This document shows positions 50,285 to 58,839 of a DNA stretch of 64,000 nucleotides, in pieces. The position numbers and the translations under genes were made by a program. The notes under the pieces were generated by a model. It ran no database searches and was not told the DNA's origin. It saw nothing but the letters and a program-made list of their open reading frames with translations. The stretch comes from Paractinoplanes deccanensis (lineage in GTDB: Bacteria > Actinomycetota > Actinomycetes > Mycobacteriales > Micromonosporaceae). Location of the stretch: positions 1 through 64,000 of the forward strand of contig NZ_BOMI01000067.1 of assembly GCF_016862115.1 (NCBI RefSeq), read 5' to 3'. The stretch's first letter is position 1. Every line of letters begins with the position of its first letter.

Positions 50285-51649
50285 ATGTCAGGCAGGCAGA
50301 TCCGCGCTGTGCTCGCCGCTTCCGCCGTTGCCACGCTGGCCCTGACCGGGTGCGCCGGCTGGGGTGGCGGCCCGGGCGGCGGCGGCCCGAACAGCATCAA
50401 CGTCCTGATGGTGAACAACCCGCAGATGATCGATCTGCAGCGGCTCACCGCCGACCACTTCACCCGTGAGACCGGCATCAACGTCAACTTCACGGTGCTG
50501 CCCGAGAACGACGTCCGCGACAAGATCAGCCAGGAGTTCTCCAGCCAGGCCGGGCAGTACGACGTGGCCTCGCTGAGCAACTTCGAGATCCCGATCTACG
50601 CGAAGTCGAAGTGGATCGCCCCGCTCGACGGCTACGTCGCCGCGGACACCGCCTTCGACCAGGGCGACATCCTCGCGCCGATGACCCAGTCGCTGACCGC
50701 CGACGACGGCAAGCTCTACGGAGAGCCCTTCTACGGCGAGTCGTCGTTCCTCATGTACCGCAAGGACGTGCTCGACGCGGCCGGCGTCCAGATGCCCGCC
50801 GATCCGACCTGGCGGCAGGTCGCCGAGATCGCCGCCCGGGTCGACAACCGACAGCCCGGCATGCGCGGCATCTGCCTGCGCGGCCAGCCCGGCTGGGGCC
50901 AGATCTTCGCCCCGCTGACCACGGTGGTCAACACCTTCGGCGGCACGTGGTTCGAGAAGGACTGGACCGCCAAGGTCGACGCGCCCGAGTTCAAGCAGGC
51001 CACCCAGTTCTACGTGGACCTGGTGCGGGCGCACGGCGAGAACGGCGCCCCGCAGGCCGGCTTCACCGAATGCCTGAACAACCTGATCCAGGGCAACGTC
51101 GCGATGTGGTACGACGCCACCAGCGCCGCCGGCTCGCTCGAGGCGGACGACTCCCCGGTCAAGGGCAAGATCGGGTACGTGGCCGCGCCGGTCGAGCGGA
51201 CGAAGTCCTCCGGCTGGCTCTACGCCTGGTCGTGGAGCATCCAGCAGGCCAGCGAGAAGAAGGACAACGCCTGGAAGTTCATCTCGTGGGCGTCGAGCAA
51301 GCAGTACGAGGAACTGGTCGGCCGGCAGGTCGGCTGGTCCAGCGTCCCCGCCGGCAAGCGCGCCTCCACCTACGAGAACCAGGACTACCTGGGCGTGGCG
51401 TCCGCCTTCGCCGAGCCCACCAAGGCCGCGATCGAGAGCGCCGACCCGCGCAACCCGGGCGTGCAGCCGCGTCCCGCGATCGGCATCCAGTTCATCGACA
51501 TCCCCGAGTTCACCGACCTCGGCACGCAGGTGTCGCAGTACGTGAGCTCGGCCATCGCCGGCCAGATGAGCGTGGACGAGGCGCTGGAACGCGGGCAGCG
51601 GCTGGCCGAGGACGTCTCCGAGCGTTACCAGTCACGGCAGGAGGGATGA
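50285..51649 (+). CDS. Sugar ABC transporter solute-binding lipoprotein
   Basis: 454 residues. Lipoprotein signal with lipobox LTGC (Cys about 21), then a family 1 solute-binding fold (INVLMVNNPQMIDLQRLTAD, YDVASLSNFEIP, YGEPFYGESSFLMYRKDVL, GNVAMWYDATSAAGSL). Closest in style to SmoE-type polyol/sugar binders. GGGGAGG precedes the ATG. It is the first gene of a binding protein-permease-permease operon. Confidence 0.92.
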   Translation: MSGRQIRAVLAASAVATLALTGCAGWGGGPGGGGPNSINVLMVNNPQMIDLQRLTADHFTRETGINVNFTVLPENDVRDKISQEFSSQAGQYDVASLSNFEIPIYAKSKWIAPLDGYVAADTAFDQGDILAPMTQSLTADDGKLYGEPFYGESSFLMYRKDVLDAAGVQMPADPTWRQVAEIAARVDNRQPGMRGICLRGQPGWGQIFAPLTTVVNTFGGTWFEKDWTAKVDAPEFKQATQFYVDLVRAHGENGAPQAGFTECLNNLIQGNVAMWYDATSAAGSLEADDSPVKGKIGYVAAPVERTKSSGWLYAWSWSIQQASEKKDNAWKFISWASSKQYEELVGRQVGWSSVPAGKRASTYENQDYLGVASAFAEPTKAAIESADPRNPGVQPRPAIGIQFIDIPEFTDLGTQVSQYVSSAIAGQMSVDEALERGQRLAEDVSERYQSRQEG

Positions 51650-51651
51650 CC

Positions 51652-52608
51652 ATGACTTCCGTCGCCGAGAAGTCCCGGGCCGGCACCGCCGAGACACCGC
51701 CACCCGGCGTGGCCCGCCGCACCTCCGCCTGGGCGCGCCGCGCGCCGCTGATGCCCGCCCTGATCTTCATGATCGTGGTGACCCAGCTGCCGTTCGTGGC
51801 CACCCTGGTCATCTCGTTCATGGACTGGAACGCGTACTACCCCGACGAGCGCGGCTTCGCCGGCTTCGACAACTTCGTGCGCGTGTTCACCGACGTGAAC
51901 ATGCGCGACGCGGTGTGGACGACGATCCTGCTGACCGCCGGCGTCGTCCTGATCAGCCTGATCCTGGGCCTCGGCATCGCCCTGCTGCTCGACCGCAAGT
52001 TCCGGGGACGCGGCGCGGTGCGCACCATGATGATCGCGCCGTTCCTGGTCGTGCCCGTGGCGGCCGCGCTGATCTGGAAGCACGCGCTCTACAACCCCGA
52101 GTACGGCCTGTTCAACGGCGCGCTCACCTGGGTCTGGGGCCTGTTCGGCTCGGACAACCCACCCCAGCCCGACTGGATCAGCAACATGCCGCTGTGGGCG
52201 GTCATCTTCTCGCTGGTCTGGCAGTGGACCCCGTTCATGATGCTGATCCTGCTCGCCGGCCTCCAGGGCCGCCCGCTCGACGTGATCGAGGCGGCCCGCA
52301 TCGACGGCGCGAACAACTGGCAGATCTTCACCAGCATGACGCTGCCCCACCTGCGGCAGTACCTGGAGCTGGGCGCGCTGCTCGGCTCCATCTACATCGT
52401 CCAGAACTTCGACGCGGTCTTCACGATCACGTCCGGCGGCCTCGGCACGGCCAACCTGCCGTACACGATCTACCAGATCTTCTACCAGGCCCACGACTAC
52501 GGCAGGGCCTCGGCCGCCGCGGTCGTGGTCGTCCTCGGCACCATCATCATCGCGACGTTCGCCCTGCGTACGGTCTCGTCGCTCTTCAGGCAGGAGGCGG
52601 GTCGATGA
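51652..52608 (+). CDS. Sugar ABC transporter permease (MalF/UgpA type)
   Basis: 318 residues with six membrane helices (first near 30-52). The EAA loop EAARIDGANNWQIFTSMTLP contacts the ATPase. ATG 51652 is chosen because GGAGGG lies 6 bases before it; the ATG at 51646, in frame and overlapping the previous stop, has the ribosome site touching it. Pairs with the next permease to form the channel. Confidence 0.92.
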   Translation: MTSVAEKSRAGTAETPPPGVARRTSAWARRAPLMPALIFMIVVTQLPFVATLVISFMDWNAYYPDERGFAGFDNFVRVFTDVNMRDAVWTTILLTAGVVLISLILGLGIALLLDRKFRGRGAVRTMMIAPFLVVPVAAALIWKHALYNPEYGLFNGALTWVWGLFGSDNPPQPDWISNMPLWAVIFSLVWQWTPFMMLILLAGLQGRPLDVIEAARIDGANNWQIFTSMTLPHLRQYLELGALLGSIYIVQNFDAVFTITSGGLGTANLPYTIYQIFYQAHDYGRASAAAVVVVLGTIIIATFALRTVSSLFRQEAGR

Positions 52609-53489
52609 GCGTCACCACCACCGGTCCCGTGCCCGCCACGCGCGACCAGCGCGGCGAGCCCGTCAAGAAGCGCCGCGAACGCGGCGGCGCCTGGCTCACC
52701 CTGCTCGCCTGGGTGGTCGGCATCCTCTTCGTGCTGCCGGTCCTCTGGATGGTCCTCACGTCGTTCCACTCCGAGGCCGACGCCGCGACCAACCCGCCGT
52801 CCGTCTTCGCCCCGCTGACCCTGGAGGGCTACCGCGAGTTCTTCTCCGGCGGCGCCTCACCCTGGCCGCCCCTGCTCAACTCGCTCACGGCGAGCATCGT
52901 CTCCACGGCCCTGGTGCTCGTGCTCGCCATCCCCGCCGCGTACGCCCTGTCGATCAAGCCCGTGCAAAAGTGGAGCGACGTCCTGTTCTTCTTCCTCTCC
53001 ACCAAAATGCTCCCCGTCGTCGCGGGCCTGCTGCCGCTGTACCTGTTCGCCCAGAACACCGGCCTGCTCGACAACATCTGGCTGCTGATCGTCTTCTACA
53101 CGTCGATGAACCTGCCCATCGCCGTCTGGATGATGCGCTCGTTCCTCTCCGAGGTCCCCGTCGAAATGCTCGAAGCGGCCTCCATGGACGGCGCCGGCCT
53201 GATCAAGACGCTGCGCTCGGTCATCGCCCCCGTCGTCACCCCCGGCATCGCCGCCACGGCGCTGATCTGCTTCATCTTCAGCTGGAACGAGCTGCTCTTC
53301 GCCCGCGTGCTGACAGCCACCGTGGCGGAGACGGCACCCGTCTTCCTGACCGCCTTCGTCACCAGCCAGGGCCTGTTCCTGGCCCAGCTGTGCGCGGCCG
53401 CCTTCGTGGTGTCCCTGCCCGTGCTGGTGGCCGGCTTCGCCGCCCAGGACAAGCTCGTCCAGGGTCTTTCCCTGGGCTCGGTGAAATAG
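52605..53489 (+). CDS. Sugar ABC transporter permease (MalG/UgpE type)
   Basis: 294 residues, six membrane helices, EAA loop EAASMDGAGLIKTLRSVIAP. The start overlaps the previous stop (ATGA). No ATPase gene follows: the operon ends with a hairpin. In actinomycetes such importers usually share a multi-client ATPase of the MsiK type encoded elsewhere, so that is inferred here. Substrate probably a polyol or oligosaccharide. Confidence 0.92.
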   Translation: MSVTTTGPVPATRDQRGEPVKKRRERGGAWLTLLAWVVGILFVLPVLWMVLTSFHSEADAATNPPSVFAPLTLEGYREFFSGGASPWPPLLNSLTASIVSTALVLVLAIPAAYALSIKPVQKWSDVLFFFLSTKMLPVVAGLLPLYLFAQNTGLLDNIWLLIVFYTSMNLPIAVWMMRSFLSEVPVEMLEAASMDGAGLIKTLRSVIAPVVTPGIAATALICFIFSWNELLFARVLTATVAETAPVFLTAFVTSQGLFLAQLCAAAFVVSLPVLVAGFAAQDKLVQGLSLGSVK

Positions 53490-53516
53490 AGCCTTCCCTC
53501 CGCCCCCTCGAAGAAA

Positions 53517-53547
53517 GGTGGCCGGCCCGCTTCGCGGACCGGCCACC
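53517..53547 (+). terminator. Hairpin terminator of the sugar ABC operon
   Basis: GGTGGCCGG (53517-53525) and CCGC (53527-53530) pair with GCGG (53534-53537) and CCGGCCACC (53539-53547), with one mismatch and a 3-base TTC loop. It starts 28 bases after the last permease stop. Confidence 0.8.
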
Positions 53548-53699
53548 CGGCGCGTCAGACACGCCGCGGCGCCGAGTCAGGCAACTGGTCACCGGTCGAT
53601 CGTGGCCTGGCGTCGGTAGCGGTGTGGTCGCACGGCCATAGCGCGGCGAACCCTGGAGCCCTGGCGGGCTGCGCCGGCCCGACCGCTCCCGCCCCGCAC

Positions 53700-53774
53700 G
53701 AGACAGAACGTTCGTTCTGTCTCTCGGCACGCCGGAGCAGGGGCGCGCCCAGAGGTGGACAGAACGTTCGTTCT
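53700..53774 (+). repeat. Palindromic 56-bp repeat, array A
   Basis: Two copies of AGAACGTTCGTTCT (53705-53718 and 53761-53774) are 56 bp apart. The first is extended to a 24-bp inverted repeat (GAGACAGAACG, TT, CGTTCTGTCTC; 53700-53723). The sequence between them is nearly the same as the spacer in array B (63270-63394, opposite orientation) and contains the palindrome GGGCGCGCCC. The palindrome core also fits GAACN4GTTC, the LexA box of Gram-positive bacteria. Confidence 0.85.
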
Positions 53775-53777
53775 CGC

Positions 53778-54020
53778 TTAGCGGAGCGCGCTCGGTCCGG
53801 CGAACCCCAGCGAGCCGTCGACGGTGCGCAGCGTGTCGGTGCGGGCCCATCGTTCCCAGGCCCGCGCGGACGGGTTGCGCGACTCGAACGCCGGCGTGGC
53901 ACCCGGCAGGAGCGCCCGGTGCAGGTCGTCCAGCGCGCGGGACCAGTCGGCACGCGGAGTATGCCCGAACGGCGGGCATGCACCGGGCGGCGTGCGCCGA
54001 ACTGGTGCATAGTGAGTCAT
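53778..54020 (-). CDS. Hypothetical protein, about 80 aa
   Basis: From ATG 54020 the frame reads MTHYAPVRRTPPG..., with strong G/C third-position bias from about residue 20 on (DWSRALDDLHRALLPGATPA, then RAWERWARTDTLRTVDGSLG), so the part is probably genuine coding sequence. The ATG overlaps the ATG of the divergent gene at 54019 (shared CATG), which is odd and makes the start doubtful. The stop codon is 3 bases from repeat array A, so the gene may have lost its original 3' end to that element. No family recognised. Confidence 0.45.
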   Translation of the reverse strand: MTHYAPVRRTPPGACPPFGHTPRADWSRALDDLHRALLPGATPAFESRNPSARAWERWARTDTLRTVDGSLGFAGPSALR

Positions 54021-54294
54021 GGGCACCCATGACGAACAGCATGATCGCGCGGCGGAGTCCTTCGAGAGCCTGGCGGATTCCGCGGAGATGGCGGCGCGTA
54101 CGGCGGAGATGAGCGCGCGCGTCCACGACCAGATGACCGACCGGGTGGCCGGGGCCGCCGAGCACGCCGAGCGGGACCGGACGCTGGCCGCGGCGGAGTG
54201 GGAGGCCGCGGCGGCGTACCGAGCTCATGAGGTGCCGCCGGACGAGGTGCGCGAGACCATCCGGCGCGCGGGGACGCCGCAGGACGCCGGCTGA
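54019..54294 (+). CDS. Small helical hypothetical protein, 91 aa
   Basis: 91 residues, almost entirely Ala/Glu/Arg helix (ESLADSAEMAARTAEMSARV, ERDRTLAAAEWEAAAAYRAH), acidic, with no membrane segment; it may be a coiled coil. CATAGT (54008-54013) is 5 bases before the ATG, without ribosome site, hinting at a leaderless mRNA. No family recognised. Confidence 0.65.
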   Translation: MGTHDEQHDRAAESFESLADSAEMAARTAEMSARVHDQMTDRVAGAAEHAERDRTLAAAEWEAAAAYRAHEVPPDEVRETIRRAGTPQDAG

Positions 54295-54410
54295 CGTCCT
54301 GCCGACAGTTCCCGCCGGCCGGCGCTTGACCTGCGGCGTCGCCCGGCGGTCGGGAAGTTGCCCCCTACCGGGGATTGGCCGCCCCACGAGGGCCGTGATA
54401 TGCCCGGTCC

Positions 54411-55163
54411 GTGGGTCGACAAGCTGACGTCGAGGCGGTCACGGCTGTCCTGGACCATGACACCGGCATCATCGAGATGGCGGTGCGGGGACGCTGGAAC
54501 CGGCAGGTCTGGCTCGAGTCGTACCGGATGATCAACAAGTGTCTCGCGGGCCATCCGGCGGGGCTGGTGCTCGACCTCTCCGCCTTCGAGGATCCGCGGG
54601 GCGCGAGCACGTCGCTGTGGCTGACCGCGGCCGCGCAGGGCGAGCGCATGGAGCCGCCCGTGCCCGTCGTGGCGTGCATGGCCTCCCCGCAGCTGGCCGT
54701 GGGGCTGCGGCACATGCCCGGATACGCGTCGATCCGCTCCGCACGCACCGCGATCACCAGCCATCGGACCACGACCTCGCAGGTGCGCCTTCAGCTGCAT
54801 CCCCGCCCCTCGTCGGCGGCCACCGCCCGCCAGCTGGTGACCGCGGCCTGCGAGGAATGGGGCATGCCGTTGCTGCTGCCGAGGGCGCGGCTGGTCGCCA
54901 CCGAGCTGGTCGGCAACGCCGTGGTGCACGCGGGCACGCCGATCGACGTGGTGATCTCGCATCGCGGGCAGGTGCGCCGGCCGGTCACCCGCCGCAGCCC
55001 CTACCTGCACCTGGCCGTCTACGACCGCAGCCCCCGCATGCCGGCGACCGGCGACGGGCGCGGCCACGGGATGCGCATCATCACGGCGGCCGTGCAGGGC
55101 TGGGGCGCCCTGCCCACCCGCGAGGGCAAGGTCGTCTGGGCGATGCTGCGCGAGCAGGACTAA
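54411..55163 (+). CDS. STAS-like plus HATPase (anti-sigma-factor-kinase-like) protein
   Basis: 250 residues from GTG 54411. The N-terminal half (IIEMAVRGRWNRQVWLESYR, GLVLDLSAFEDPRGASTSLW) resembles a STAS-type or MEDS-like fold; the C-terminal half has the HATPase_c_2 Bergerat motifs (LVATELVGNAVVHAGTPIDV, LHLAVYDRSPRMP, GHGMRII). Such proteins are common in streptomycete-like genomes as anti-sigma or regulatory kinases. The G-box is DRSPRMP, weaker than the usual DxGxG, so activity is uncertain. Converges with the response regulator (4-base overlap). Confidence 0.78.
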   Translation: MGRQADVEAVTAVLDHDTGIIEMAVRGRWNRQVWLESYRMINKCLAGHPAGLVLDLSAFEDPRGASTSLWLTAAAQGERMEPPVPVVACMASPQLAVGLRHMPGYASIRSARTAITSHRTTTSQVRLQLHPRPSSAATARQLVTAACEEWGMPLLLPRARLVATELVGNAVVHAGTPIDVVISHRGQVRRPVTRRSPYLHLAVYDRSPRMPATGDGRGHGMRIITAAVQGWGALPTREGKVVWAMLREQD

Positions 55164-55814
55164 CGCGGCGCCAGCCCGCACTCGTAGCCCACGATCACCG
55201 CCTGCACCCGGTCGCGCAGGCCCAGCTTGCCCAGGACGCGGCCGACGTGGGTCTTGACGGTGCTCTCCGAGACGAAGAGCGCGGCGGCGATCTCGGCGTT
55301 GGACAGGCCGTGGGTGACCAGCGCCAGCACCTCGCGCTCCCGGGTGGTGAGGGCGGCGAGCCGATCGGCGGCGGCCGCGCGGGACGGGCTGCTGCCGAGG
55401 TAGTGGGCGATCAGGCGGCGGGTCACGCTGGGCGCCGCCACCGCCTCGCCGGCGGCGACGACCCGTACCGCCGAGATCAGGTCGTCGGCGAGCGCGTCCT
55501 TGAGCAGGAACCCGCTGGCCCCGGCACGGAGGCCGGCGAGCACGTACTCGTCCAGGTCGAAGGTGGTCAAGATGATGACCTTGGGGGGGGTGGGCGGCGG
55601 ACCGCAGGCGGCGGGTCGCCTCGATGCCGTCGAGGCCCGGCATGCGCACGTCCATCAGCACGACGTCCGGCCGGGTGCGCGCCACCACGTCCAGCGCCTG
55701 GGCGCCGTCGGCCGCCTCGCCGACCACCTCGATGTCGCCGGTCTCGTCGAGCACCAGCCGGAAGCCGGTGCGCACCAGCGTCTGGTCGTCGACCAGGACC
55801 ACCCGCACGCTCAC
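55160..55814 (-). pseudogene. NarL/LuxR-type response regulator, frameshifted at an 8-G tract
   Basis: The start GTG 55814 overlaps the kinase stop (GTGA). Receiver residues 1-70 read normally (VVLVDDQTLVRTGFRLVLD, VVLMDVRMPGLDGIEATRRL, Asp54) up to the tract of eight G (plus strand 55573-55580). The rest, TTFDLDEYVLAGLRAGASGF through the HTH (LTTREREVLALVTHGLSNAE, VSESTVKTHVGRVLGKLGL), is in another frame. Removing one G restores a 217-residue protein. So this is either a real inactivating mutation, a switchable homopolymer, or a sequencing error. Partner of the upstream kinase. Confidence 0.85.
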
Positions 55815-57103
55815 CGGTCGGCCGCCAGCGGATCGCGGACGGTCAGCGGCAGGGTCGCGGTCACCCGGAACCCGCCGCCGGGGTCGCGGCCGGCCGCCAG
55901 GTCACCGCCGAGCATGGACACCCGCTCCGCGATGCCGCGCAGGCCGTTGCCCCGCCCGTCCGCGCCCTCGGCCGGGCCACGGCCGTCGTCGGCGACCTCG
56001 ACGAGCAGCCGTTCGGCGCCGAACGCGAGCCGCACCCGCGCACCGGCGCCCGGGCCGCCGTGCTTGAGCGTGTTGGTCAGAGCCTCCTGCACGATGCGGT
56101 ACGCCGACAGGTCGACCGTGGCCGGCACGGCCGCCGGAACGCCCTCGACGTGCAGTTCGACCCGCATGCCCGCGGAGCGTGACCGGTCGACCAGCGCCGG
56201 CACCGCGCCGATGCCGGGCAGCGGCGCGAGCTCCGGGTCGCCGGCCGTGTCGCCGCGCCCCGCGGCGAGCAACCGGCGCATCTCGGCGAGCGACGAGCGC
56301 CCGGTCTCGATCACGTGCCGCAGCGCGGTGGCCGTGCGGTCCGGATGGCGGTCGAGGGCTGCCGCCGCGCCCTGCGCCTGCACCACCATCACGGACATGC
56401 CGTGGGCCACGACGTCGTGCAGCTCGCGGGTGATCCGGGCGCGCTCGGCCGCGACGGCGAGCGCCGCCCGCTGGCGCTCCTCGCGGGCCAGGTCGGCGGT
56501 CCGCTGCTCGACGGCCGCCAGGTGGGCGCGCCGGCTGCGCATGCCGTCGCCGGCGGCGACCGCGACCGCCAGCAACAGCCACATCTCGAGCACCGCCTGG
56601 CCGGCGTCGGCCAGCGCGTCGGCCGAGAACCGGTGGCCGGCCACCGGCGCCGCCTGCTTGCCGGACAGCTTCGCCTCCCGCCGCTGCACGTCCGCGCGAC
56701 CGGTCAGCATCGCCGCGTAGGTCAGGAGCATCGTGACGCCGAGCAGCGCGAGAGCCGTCCGCCGGCGGCGGGCGACCGTCGCCACCGTGTAGAGCACCAG
56801 GGGCAGCGCCAGGTCGAGCAGCTGGAGCTTCGTCTGGAGGACCAGATGGCCGGCGGTGCCGGCGGTGGCGAGCACCAGCGCCGCGACGGGCCGTTGCTGC
56901 CGGAGCAGCACGCCGGCGAGAACCAGGCCGGCGAACAGCCACCACGGGGCGTCGACCGGCACGCCGAGGCGCTCCAGGAGGCCGAGCCCGGGCTTGCCGT
57001 CGACGAGCAGCCCGGTCCCCGCGCCGGGCCCCAGGGTCAGCGCGAGGAGCGCCAGCGCCAGGGCGGCGTCGACGAGAAAGCGGCGCGGCACGAACCGGGG
57101 CAC
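55811..57103 (-). CDS. NarL-type sensor histidine kinase
   Basis: 430 residues from GTG 57103. About five hydrophobic segments fill residues 10-190. HisKA_3 box RARITRELHDVVAHGMSVMVV (His in LHDVVAH) is followed by the Bergerat region (ALTNTLKHGGP, VEVADDGRGP, GNGLRGIAERVSMLGG). TACGAT (57115-57110 on the minus strand) is 6 bases before the GTG, so probably leaderless. Divergent from the lipoprotein-export operon, which it may control via the response regulator. Confidence 0.9.
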   Translation of the reverse strand: MPRFVPRRFLVDAALALALLALTLGPGAGTGLLVDGKPGLGLLERLGVPVDAPWWLFAGLVLAGVLLRQQRPVAALVLATAGTAGHLVLQTKLQLLDLALPLVLYTVATVARRRRTALALLGVTMLLTYAAMLTGRADVQRREAKLSGKQAAPVAGHRFSADALADAGQAVLEMWLLLAVAVAAGDGMRSRRAHLAAVEQRTADLAREERQRAALAVAAERARITRELHDVVAHGMSVMVVQAQGAAAALDRHPDRTATALRHVIETGRSSLAEMRRLLAAGRGDTAGDPELAPLPGIGAVPALVDRSRSAGMRVELHVEGVPAAVPATVDLSAYRIVQEALTNTLKHGGPGAGARVRLAFGAERLLVEVADDGRGPAEGADGRGNGLRGIAERVSMLGGDLAAGRDPGGGFRVTATLPLTVRDPLAADR

Positions 57104-57232
57104 GCCCTCATCGTAGGAAGCGCGGGCGCTCGCGGCGTCCGACTCAGGTGCTACATCCGTGGTACGACCGGGGCGCGGAAGGACCGACCGCGGGCGGACG
57201 AGATGGGCCCTCGCCGGGGCCACCGTGGAGCC

Positions 57233-57790
57233 ATGACAAAAACGACGTCCACTGTGCTGATCACCGTACTGCTCGGGGCCGTCCTGTCCGGATGCGACTC
57301 GGGCGACCCCGCAAGCCCTTCGCCGTCGGCCTCCGCCGGCCGGCAGGAGCTGCTGGCTCTGGGCCAGGAATGGGTGCAGTGCCTGCGCGACAAGGGCCTG
57401 ACCCGGATGCCCGACGCGGACCTCACCCCCGAGGGCTATCTGCAGTTCCCGCCGCAGGACGGCTACAACTGGAAGGACGACCTGCGCACCCGTCCCGCGA
57501 TCATCGAGGCGTGCAAGGCGATCGAGGACCGGTATCCGGCGAACGCCTTCCGCCCGCGTCAGCAGTTCTCCGCCGACGACCTGCGCAAGCTCGCCGAGTT
57601 CGCCGAGTGCGCCCGGCGCAACGGTCTGCCCGGCTTCCCCGACCCGAACGCCCAGGGCGAGTTCGATCTCGGCGGCACCCCGTTGGCGAACGGCGTGCCC
57701 GGCGACAAGATCAACCACGTGTCGGAGGCCTGCCGGACCGTCTGGGACGGCGACGTCCGGATCACCGGTGGCAACGAGGTGAAGAAGTGA
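57233..57790 (+). CDS. Lipoprotein, first gene of a MacAB-like export operon
   Basis: 185 residues. Signal peptide with lipobox LSGC (Cys21). The mature part is Ser/Pro-rich, then has QEWVQCLRDKGLTRMPD, CKAIEDRYP and FAECARRNGLPGFPDPN: repeated small modules each with one Cys, typical of a common actinobacterial lipoprotein family with unknown role. GTGGAG lies close to the ATG. Followed by an ATGA/GTGA-coupled chain of three genes. Confidence 0.87.
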   Translation: MTKTTSTVLITVLLGAVLSGCDSGDPASPSPSASAGRQELLALGQEWVQCLRDKGLTRMPDADLTPEGYLQFPPQDGYNWKDDLRTRPAIIEACKAIEDRYPANAFRPRQQFSADDLRKLAEFAECARRNGLPGFPDPNAQGEFDLGGTPLANGVPGDKINHVSEACRTVWDGDVRITGGNEVKK

Positions 57791-58839
57791 GGCGGGTGAC
57801 CGGCGCCGCGCTCGCGATCGTGGCCGTCGCACCGCTCGCCGCCGGGGTGGCGTACGCGTCCCGTGACGAGCCGGAGGCCCCGGTGGCCGAGGTGGCCACC
57901 GGCACCGCCGAGGTGGTGCGCGGCACGCTGAGCCGGCGCCTCCAGATCGGAGGCATGCTCGGGTACGCCGGCTCGTACGCCGTCGGTCATCGCGGCGCGC
58001 CCGGCGTGCTCACCGCGGTGCCGGGGCCCGGCGAGCGCGTCGGCCGCGGCGGCATCCTCTACCGGGTGGCCGACGTGCCGGTGCGCCTGCTGCTGGGCGC
58101 CGTGCCGGCCTATCGCGACTTCCGGTACGGGATGAGCGACGGCCCCGACGTCCGCCAGCTCGAGCAGAACCTGGTCGCGATGGGCTTCGATCCCGATCGG
58201 CGGATCACCGTGGACCGGCACTTCGGCGCCGCGACGGCCGCGGCGATCCGGCGGTGGGAGAGATCGTGGGGCCGGCCCGCGTACCGCCGCACCGGACGGC
58301 TCACCCAGGCCCAGGTCGTCTTCCTGCCCACCCCGCTGCGGGTCACCGGATCGCCGGTGCGCCCCGGCGCGACGGCCGGGCCCGACGCGACCGTGCTCAC
58401 CGGCACCTCCACCACCCCGGCCGTCGTCGCCCAGCTCGAGACCGCCGACCGGGGCGCCGTGCGGGCCGGCGACCGGGTCGAGGTCTCGCTCCCCGGCGGC
58501 GGCCCGGTGCCCGGGCGGGTCACCTCGGTGGGCGATGTGGCCGCGGCACCCTCCGAGGGCCCCGCCACGGTGGCCGTCACCGTCGCCGTCCGCCTGCCCC
58601 GCGGCTACGGGCTCGACCAGGCGCCGGTGACGGTCGACATCGTCACCGACAGCCGGCCCGGCGTGCTGCTCGTGCCCGTCGCGGCCCTGCTCGCCCGGCC
58701 GGGCGGCGGCTACCAGGTCCGGCTCGCCGGCGGTGTGCCGGTGCCGGTCGAGCCGGGCGCCTTCGACGACGGCAGCGGCCAGGTCGAGATCGTCCGGGGA
58801 CTGACCGCCGGCCAGACCGTGGAGGTGCCGGCGTCATGA
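57787..58839 (+). CDS. Peptidoglycan-binding/HlyD-type periplasmic adaptor
   Basis: 350 residues. N-terminal membrane anchor (about 5-24), then a barrel-like domain, a peptidoglycan_binding_1 motif ([20 protein letters not shown], then [13 protein letters not shown]; about 118-160), and beta barrel pieces near the C-terminus ([24 protein letters not shown]). This mix is typical of the adaptor of MacAB-like systems in actinobacteria. GTG overlaps the lipoprotein stop (GTGA). Links the ATPase/permease to the cell wall. Confidence 0.88.
   Translation: MRRVTGAALAIVAVAPLAAGVAYASRDEPEAPVAEVATGTAEVVRGTLSRRLQIGGMLGYAGSYAVGHRGAPGVLTAVPGPGERVGRGGILYRVADVPVRLLLGAVPAYRDFRYGMSDGPDVRQLEQNLVAMGFDPDRRITVDRHFGAATAAAIRRWERSWGRPAYRRTGRLTQAQVVFLPTPLRVTGSPVRPGATAGPDATVLTGTSTTPAVVAQLETADRGAVRAGDRVEVSLPGGGPVPGRVTSVGDVAAAPSEGPATVAVTVAVRLPRGYGLDQAPVTVDIVTDSRPGVLLVPVAALLARPGGGYQVRLAGGVPVPVEPGAFDDGSGQVEIVRGLTAGQTVEVPAS

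Noticed and set aside
54225..55814. A 529-aa minus-strand frame starting with a receiver domain
   Set aside because: After about residue 70 it is the wrong frame created by the 8-G tract and runs antisense through the HATPase gene; the HTH half lies in another frame.
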